A stretch of DNA of 64,000 bases from Magicicada septendecula. Lineage: Eukaryota; Arthropoda; Insecta; Hemiptera; Cicadidae. The stretch covers positions 385,038,782 through 385,102,781 of the forward strand of contig CM068372.1 in the NCBI GenBank assembly GCA_034769895.1, read 5' to 3'. Below the pieces are notes generated by a model. That model had not been told where the DNA came from, ran no database searches, and saw nothing but the letters and a program-made list of their open reading frames with translations. Shown one piece after another: positions 57,840-64,000 of the stretch (the stretch's first letter is position 1; every line of letters begins with the position of its first letter). The position numbers and the translations under genes were made by a program.

Positions 57840-58000
57840 CAGAAACCGGGACCCTGAGGAATTTGGAAAGACGCTACCTTAAAGCTTTTAAGATGCTGTA
57901 CTGGTGGAGGGACTTTCAAATAGCGTAGACAAAAGAGTGACTAAAGATGAAGTTTCAAAGAGAGTGAAGGGAAGAAAGATTTGGATTAAACCCTTCGAGG
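57840..58000 (+). pseudogene. Possible LINE RT fragment
   Basis: Plus frames read LRNLERRYLKAFKMLYWWRD and, in another frame, RVTKDEVSKRVKGRKI, which resemble the RLEAFEMWCWRR...RVTNEEVL.RV segment of LINE thumbs. It is decayed and short. Confidence 0.45.
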
Positions 58001-59339
58001 AAAGGACAAGCAGTAGGCTATGGTTGGTCACCTATTACTGCGTTGAAGTTCCAGTTGGCTCGCCACTCTAAACCAGGGACAGTGGAAGGGGAAACCCAGC
58101 CTAGGAATGAAATACAGGGAAAAATAGCTGTGATGAATACGAGACTGTCTTTGCAATGGAAGAAATTGCAAACTCACCAACCTCTGTGTTGAGGAGAAGA
58201 TGGAGAAGAGACATGCTTTGCGAGATTGGTTTGTGCCATAAAATCTTCTTAGAGTTTGAATGTAGTTGTCGCTTTATGACATATGAACCAATTTTTCTGA
58301 AAGTCAAATTTTGTTTTGTCTATCTCAAAACATCCAGTAGCCCTGTATCCCCCCCGCAAATACCATACACCAATTGTTTTGTGTATGCAAAAAAAAGTTC
58401 TGATTAGTTGATAAGTATACATTAATCTCGGATAATGAAAACAGGTTTCTTCGTATAAGATATATTTTCAGATTGCCGATAGTAATTTTAAAGACCTTTG
58501 GCATTAAGTTCTACGAATAAGAATATTTTCTTTGAATACATCTAGTCTCAATTCTCAACAAACAGAACACTGTATGTTAACAAATATTGCCAAAGACACA
58601 CACGTTAGATTGTAATTAGAATAATTACGTCCGTTTGGTAATTGAACTCTCTACTTAGATGTTGAAGCAAGATTGAATTAATTTCGAATACACTGAATAG
58701 TTTTAAATGTCATTTGTTCTACATATGTTGTGCAGTTTTCCGCTTTTATCAAGCACAAACTGAAAACAAAGCTGTTTTAATTAATAACAGGAATCCAATT
58801 ATTTCGTGTGCAATTTAATTTACCTGACCCGGTAACAAACTTGAAATCAGATGACTAATAATTAACTAAATGTAACCTTTGCGTGTGCACAGGAGCATAT
58901 TAATATCAGAGTATCTTTTATGTGTACTACTGGACTAAAATATTTTGTAGTATTATTGAGCAGCACAAAAATACTCATTGTAAAGTTTAATAATTACGAT
59001 TCTCCACGGAAACCTCCGGAGTGAGGTGTACGTTAAGATATAAGGAAGGCCAATAAAACGATTGTAGCCGAAGACTAACGAAGTTTCATACTCAGTAAAT
59101 TGAACAATCGTAACACTGTGCGTAGTTTGATTACGGAAGATAATTGCTGTACGTCCGTCATTAATAAAGAACAGAATAAATCGAATTTGCTACGAAAGCA
59201 GATCAGAATGAAATGAATCTTGTTTTTAGTCTTTCAATACAATTTTGTTTCCGGTACTTTGTTCCCGATACCGCAACTGAAACATTTACATTGGGGAATA
59301 AAAAAGGTCCCGTTGGAGGCAATGTATATGCAAACTTAG
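58001..59339. other. Unassigned AT-rich
   Basis: Nothing recognised. Confidence 0.4.
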
Positions 59340-60085
59340 AGAAAGGTGACAAAGACAAATTGGATATGGGGAAGAGTTATTTAAAAAAATATAGTGTATC
59401 ATAAGCTTACAGGTTATATAGGGGTTGGACTAAACTCTAGGTAAATTTCTCTTTCTGTTTCTTCTTTTTATTAATATTATTCTCCATATCCTTCTTCTCC
59501 TTCTCCTTCTTCTCCTCCTCATAGTACTACTGCTCCTCATACTATTACCCCTCTACCACTTCTCCTTCTTCTTCTTCTTCTTCTTCTTCTTCTTCTTCTT
59601 CTTCTTCTTCTTCTTCTTCTTCTTCTTCTTCTTCTTCTTCTTCTTCTTCTTCTTGTACTTTTCTTTTTCTCCTCCTCCTTAATCTTGTATTACTGTACTT
59701 CATGGGATAGGATGTACTGTCTGTTCTGGCGACAATTACTCTATATCCAGTGGACGTAGTATTCGCTAAACTTAGTGAAATGAGATAAAGACAAATTGGA
59801 TAGCAGAAAGAGTTATTTAAAAAAAAATAGAATGTATCATAAGCACACAGGTTATACAGGGGTTCTACTAAACTGTAGGTAAATTTCTTCTTCTTCGTCG
59901 TCGTCATCAACATCATCGTCGTCGTCAACATCATCGTCGTCGTCGTCGTCGTCATAAATTTTTTTTCTACTTCTTCTTTTTCTCATTCTCTTCCTCCTCC
60001 TCCTCTTTCTTCTTCTTCTTCTTCTTCTTCTTCTTCTTCTTCTTCTTCTTCTTCTTCTTCTTCTTCTTCTTTTCTTCTTCTTCTA
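59340..60085. repeat. Tandem duplication of about 435 bp with expanded CTT and CGT microsatellites
   Basis: 59345-59455 and 59780-59890 share GACAAATTGGATA, AGTTATTTAAAAAAA, GTATCATAAGC, ACAGGTTATA and CTAGGTAAATTTCT/CTGTAGGTAAATTTCT. Each is followed by a (TTC)n run, 59562-59654 and 60008-60085. A (CGT/CAT)n run fills 59886-59955. Confidence 0.88.
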
Positions 60086-60499
60086 CTCCCTCTTTATATT
60101 TCTCTTCTTCGTTTCCTGCAAGCAGTAGTCCTGGAACTTGTTACGGCCCCGTGGCCGTGGTCAACTCACGTTCACAACACCGCCAGAGAGAAATCAGCCG
60201 CTTAGTAACCACGTGCGGGGGAGAGAGAGAGGTGTGTGTGTGTGTGTGTTGTGCCGATGCCTTTGTTAACTATCTAACACAGGAATGCCAGATAAGATCA
60301 CTGTAGTATGTGCCCCAGCGATAGTTGGTGTGCAGGCAGACCGAACGAGATCTTGAGTCAATCCGACTTCCGCAGCATAGCTGTTGCGATTGTGAGTCGC
60401 AAACGGAGCAACTGTGCCGGCTCCCACAACACTTATTAGGTATAATTGCAGTAGAACTTGTTTTTCCCAACGTACTTCGTAGGATTACACGGCCAGAGG
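60086..60499. other. Unassigned; short (GT)n near 60234
   Basis: TTGTTACGGCCCCGTGGCCG near 60138 resembles an LTR start, but no matching end was found. Short local hairpins lie near 60390. Confidence 0.4.
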
Positions 60500-60760
60500 C
60501 AATGTTGTTAAAATTTCATCCAGGGCTATTCGGCCGCGGTCCATTGTTTTTTACAAAAACAGACGCTTCGGCAGTGCCATCGACTGTCATCATCAGTGTA
60601 AAATCGAGTACTGTCGTCACTAAAGTATACTATCTCACGTTATAGTAGCTCGATTTTAAACGGATGATGGCAGTCGATGGCACTGCTAAAACTTCTGTTT
60701 TTTGTAGAAAACATTGGACCATTGGCCAACCAGCCCGCGAAGGAATGTTAACAACATTGT
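60500..60760. mobile_element. Small fold-back with hammerhead-like arms
   Basis: Arms of about 115 bp (60500-60615 and 60647-60760) are inverted, diverged copies around a loop of about 30 bp. Shared blocks are CAATGTTGTTAA at the outer ends, CAGTGCCATCGACTG and AAATCGAG. No target duplication was found. The core layout is PLE-like. Confidence 0.65.
60560..60600 (-). ncRNA. Hammerhead-like motif, left arm
   Basis: Minus strand: stem I ACA/TGT, core CTGATGA (complement of 60590-60596), a helix II of GACAGT.../ACTGCC type, then CGAAGCGTC. GAAA is changed to GAAG. The right-arm partner has GGATGATGG and TAAAAC and is more decayed. Confidence 0.5.
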
Positions 60761-61054
60761 TTCTTCACATGTTCTAACTACTCCCTCCCTGTCTGGCCCC
60801 TCTCCCTCTCTTTAATTCACACCCTCCCTCTCACTTCTTCCTGTAGATGAGCTATTGCTGAGTGTATTATGATAAAATAAGATATAAACAGCATCTTACC
60901 GCACGGCACGGATGCCTTAGAGCATAAGGTGAACATGATTTTGTTTGAGTAAACTTTTACGCTGGACAGAGACACGATACGTAGCGTTCTACGTATATTA
61001 CACTACGTACGACTCCCGATTCCGAGTGGTTTGCATTAACCTAATTCGGCTACG

Positions 61055-62055
61055 TATTTTAAACTTTAAATCCTTTTCCTTAGATTACAATCTGCAGTCG
61101 TCAGTGTCTGCATTTTTCATTCCGATATATTATCCTACAATTTGCATCATTGAATGTCGTACAAGTTTTCTACAGTATTTACTGAAATCGACTCATATTG
61201 TTAGCATCCAGTATAACCTTATAACATGATGATATAACTTAATGTTAACAAATTTTGTAAATAAAGATTTATTTTCTTCTTTTCCTCATCAAAGATTAGA
61301 TTATATAAACCTTTTCCGGCACCCATCTCATCCTCAGACGACCCACGCCTCTCCTACCAATGGCTTTATAGTTCAGTGCCGCTTTCGGCAATCGATCCTC
61401 TGCCATCCGTTGCAGATGATCCCACCATTGTCTTCTGTAAATTGAAATAATTTCGTTTATGCCCTTTACTTCGAGTTCTGCTCTGATATCATCTTTCCTT
61501 ATACTATCTTGCATTGTATAATTTAAAGTTTTTCAAAGAAACTGCATGTTAGCACTCTAGATATTGTCGCATTCTTTTTTTGTCGTGACCCATGCCTCAC
61601 TTGCATAAATCAATGTAAGTATTGCAATTGTCTGTTAAAATTTAATCCTTGTGCTGTGTCTCGTTTTATTTCTAAGATTTCTATGAATCGTACAGCAAAT
61701 ATTCCTAAATTTATCTTCTCTCTTATATCATTATCATACTCAGAGTCATAGCTTACTGCACAGCCGAGATATTTGAAACAGCTCACTGTTCTAAAGTGCT
61801 GTTGTTTGTAACTATCTTAGTCCTCACTGGATATTTACCTTTAAAGGCCATGGTTTTGGTCTTTCTTACTGAAATTGTCACTGAGTACTCTCTTGCCACT
61901 TCTTATAATTTAAACATAGCTCATTGTAAATCATCGTCATTTTTTTAATAAGAACTATGTCATCCACATATAGCAGGGAACCTACGTAAATTGATTTTTT
62001 AAGCTGTATTCCCGAAGTCGCTCTGGATTTCTGTGCTCTCAACAATCAAGATTTA
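61055..62055. repeat. Direct repeat, copy 2 of the 1-kb block
   Basis: Mate of 1-1000 with about 99% identity by eye. It extends to the same base at which copy 1 meets the N gap. Confidence 0.9.
61296..62020 (-). pseudogene. LINE RT fragment, second copy
   Basis: Same LLYVDDIVLI and C-terminal IRKDDIRAEL...GRLRMRW segments as at 241-960, with the same breaks and a few substitutions. It was therefore already dead before the block was duplicated. Confidence 0.75.
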
Positions 62056-62429
62056 TTATTGTTTAATTTTTATCTAACTTTGGTCAAGCGAAAAAGAAAC
62101 AAATTCATTGTACATTTGTATAATATTTACATCTTATCACAAGCATTTTTTGGAATGATTAGTATTAATAAAAATTAATACTGTTTGTTACAAGAAAACG
62201 TTTCTATATTGGTATGTATTTGTATTATTTGAGCAATATCAGCTGTCATCTTCAGAATATATTATAAATTTATAAATTTTTTTAAAACCAATTGTGATTA
62301 ACAGCTGTCTCATAACGACTGTATGTTTTGTATGTATAGAAACATATGTTGTATAAGTGAATATGAAAATCTAATAATTAAAATTTATTATTTTAATAAA
62401 TAAGTAATTTTAAAAATACTATTGTTTTT
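62056..62429. other. Very AT-rich, nothing recognised
   Basis: No motif or repeat structure seen. Confidence 0.5.
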
Positions 62430-62575
62430 GCTAATAATTTTAATTAATTCAGACATATTAAACTATTAGTTATTTAATTGGTATAATGCCTTATGTTAAT
62501 TCCGTCTTGTGACTTTTAGTAGCTATGTGACGCGTTTCGGAACGATCGTTCAATCATCAGACAAATGTATATCCC
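62430..62575 (-). mobile_element. PLE 3'-end relic
   Basis: The minus strand reads hammerhead core, then AAAAGTCACAAGACGGAATT and CATAAGG. The palindromic PLE at 14-17 kb has AGAAGTCACTTGACGGAAAT and CATAAGG in the same place. This is therefore the 3' terminus of a related PLE with no coding part left that I can recognise; the minus frame at 62652-62861 is unassigned. Confidence 0.65.
62523..62570 (-). ncRNA. Hammerhead-like motif with intact core
   Basis: Minus strand: TGT, CTGATGA (complement of 62554-62560), helix II GAACG-AT-CGTTC, GAAA, CGCG as minimal helix III, UC, then ACA closing stem I. Every conserved core base is present. Candidate for an active ribozyme if transcribed. Confidence 0.68.
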
Positions 62576-62579
62576 TCAT

Positions 62580-63435
62580 GAGAGATCGCCAAACATTAAC
62601 ATTTATTAATCAAAGTCAAACACATATCAACAACAAAAGACTGATTTGCTCTCACGCTACCTCAACGGCGTAACCTGTCGAGTGTAGAGTATCCGTATTT
62701 ATCATACGGTATTGAATAAACCTTTCTTTTAAACGTTTATTAATTTGCTCCTCATAAAAATTCATATTTATAAAATAATATGCCAATGTTCGGACGGACC
62801 GGGCCGCCGTTTTTAAAAAGTGGAATAAATAAATAAACACCAGAAAAATGATTACAAACAATTTTAGTAAGAGACAATAAGCAAAAACTCGTATTCACCA
62901 AAATATGTCAAGTTCACAATTGTTAGACAAATAATGCAGCAATAAATGACAAAATTGTCATACACTATAAATGACAGACTAAAAAAAAGACATCAATAAA
63001 TAAGTGAAATAAAAATGCCAAGAAATGTCAAGTTAAAAGTGTTGTGTTAACACTGTGTAAAGTAGAGCGCACCGAATCGCGACTCACAACTGGCCGGCCG
63101 CTTTCACATCACTGCTTAGTACATTCAGCAAGATGTAGGTGCAGACATTACGACATAGTCTTGTATCAAACGTTAAACGTTGTAGTATTTTGACTACAGA
63201 CCACTAACAATGAGTTGTAATAATGACTATCGCTTTTCATACTTGAATATTCGTCAGGTCGAAACAGACGGGAAAACATTACCTGCCTTCGCTTTGTATA
63301 TATACAACTGTTGATACAGATCAATAACAAATTCACTCATAAGTTTTATAAGGGACAATATTTTCGCGGGTTGTGGTCAAGTACTTCAATATATTTCAAC
63401 CTGAGGTACGTTCCGCCTACCATCCCTTGTCGAAT
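62580..63435. other. Unassigned
   Basis: Nothing recognised with confidence. Confidence 0.4.
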
Positions 63436-63439
63436 ATTT

Positions 63440-63540
63440 TTGCTACTGAAGAAGACTTTCGGCGGGTGGCCGAAACGCCTAGAGAAGAAAATGAAGCAAC
63501 GGTTCAGCAGTACCCCGGTATTTTATAATTCTTTGAATAT
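63440..63540 (+). mobile_element. PLE-end-like relic with a hammerhead-like motif
   Basis: CTGAAGA at 63446-63452, GAAAC at 63472, and downstream CCCCGGTATTTTATAATTCT with GAATATT. The fold-back at 27.7-28.4 kb has the same order (CTGAAGA, GAAAC, CCCGGTATTTAATAACTT, GGAATATT). Helix II is imperfect. Confidence 0.45.
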
Positions 63541-64000
63541 TCACCTATTTAGGGGTCTACATTTTGTGGATACGGGTTTGGCAATCCCGATGTGCCCTAG
63601 CTGGATTCTTACTTTGCTTCAACTTGTCTTGGGTGAGATCCCTTTTTTAGTCTTTTCTGTCTAGTCTCTCTTGACTGCCTCTTATTCTTTTCTGACGCCA
63701 ACGCTATTAGAGTCATCGATGGCTAGTGTGTCTTCCTTTTTTAATTCTAATTTCTTAATTTTGAGTGGCTTAGGATCTTAGAGTACTTACTGATGCCGAT
63801 AGGTGAGCACTGTAAATACTAAGAAACGTTCAGTATCAGAATAACTGATCACAAAGCCACCAAAGCCTATCTCAGAAAGAGAATGGTGAGGACGAGTCTC
63901 CTGCGCTCCAAAACAGGGGTCCTTCGGCTAAGTTATGGTAATGCTGACAGAAGAGTCTCTGGTCCTCCTCGTAGGGGGTCGTGCAACGGGCCAGTAACCT
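63541..64000 (+). other. Unassigned; the last 160 bp may be the 5' region of a LINE
   Basis: GGTCCTCCTCGTAGGGGGTC followed by GTGCAACGGGCCAGTAACC resembles, from memory, a conserved segment upstream of ORF2 in some insect LINEs. The window ends before any domain appears. Confidence 0.35.

Noticed and set aside
59545-59955. Poly-E containing 136-codon minus frame
   Set aside because: Produced by the CTT microsatellite and its flanking duplication.
60138-61000. TTGTTACGGCCCCGTGG as the start of another LTR
   Set aside because: No matching CGTAACA end, no target duplication and no family blocks downstream.

Overview
The window looks like a gene-poor, repeat-dense stretch of an arthropod nuclear genome, most likely an insect with a large genome. 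It is AT-rich, has no recognisable host exon, rRNA or tRNA gene, and nearly everything that can be named is a transposable element: Penelope-like elements (PLEs), LTR elements, many decayed LINEs, piggyBac and mariner remnants, MITEs and microsatellites. Short degenerate CCTAA runs (the usual insect telomere motif) also occur. There is nothing bacterial, no operon and no CRISPR array.

Layout. 1-14 kb: a 500-N gap, LINE 3'-end fragments, a piggyBac-type MITE (3670-4957), a second piggyBac remnant with the cysteine-rich transposase tail (about 5585-6585), a 21-bp minisatellite and two LTRs, one of them inserted inside a LINE. 14-17.3 kb: two 5'-truncated PLEs placed head to head as one palindromic insertion. 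18-29 kb: LINE and mariner fragments, a MITE, four members of a TGTTACG...CGTAACA LTR family (three here, one at 34.1 kb), and a 0.68-kb fold-back element. 29.8-32.6 kb: a nearly full-length PLE with a 12-bp target duplication. 34.86-52.21 kb: the dominant feature, an LTR-internal-LTR-internal-LTR array of an element with unusually long 3-kb LTRs and a gag-like coiled-coil ORF but no protease, RT, RNase H or integrase; its third LTR carries a 605-bp fold-back element. 52-64 kb: more LINE pieces, 700 bp of CCA/CAT repeat, GAA/CTT tracts, another fold-back, a 1-kb copy of the window's first kilobase, and PLE 3'-end relics.

How the parts fit. Two stories run through the window. (1) PLE-type insertions (a coding palindrome, a coding single copy and two small non-coding fold-backs) share 11-14 bp target duplications, a 32-38 nt one-sided tail and hammerhead-ribozyme-like cores in their ends. 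The fold-backs therefore look like non-autonomous palindromic derivatives of PLEs. (2) The 3-kb-LTR element and the TGTTACG solo LTRs both use a 4-bp ATAT-like target, so the non-autonomous 3-kb element may borrow an integrase of that class. All functional statements rest on motifs read by eye; no database search or folding program was run.
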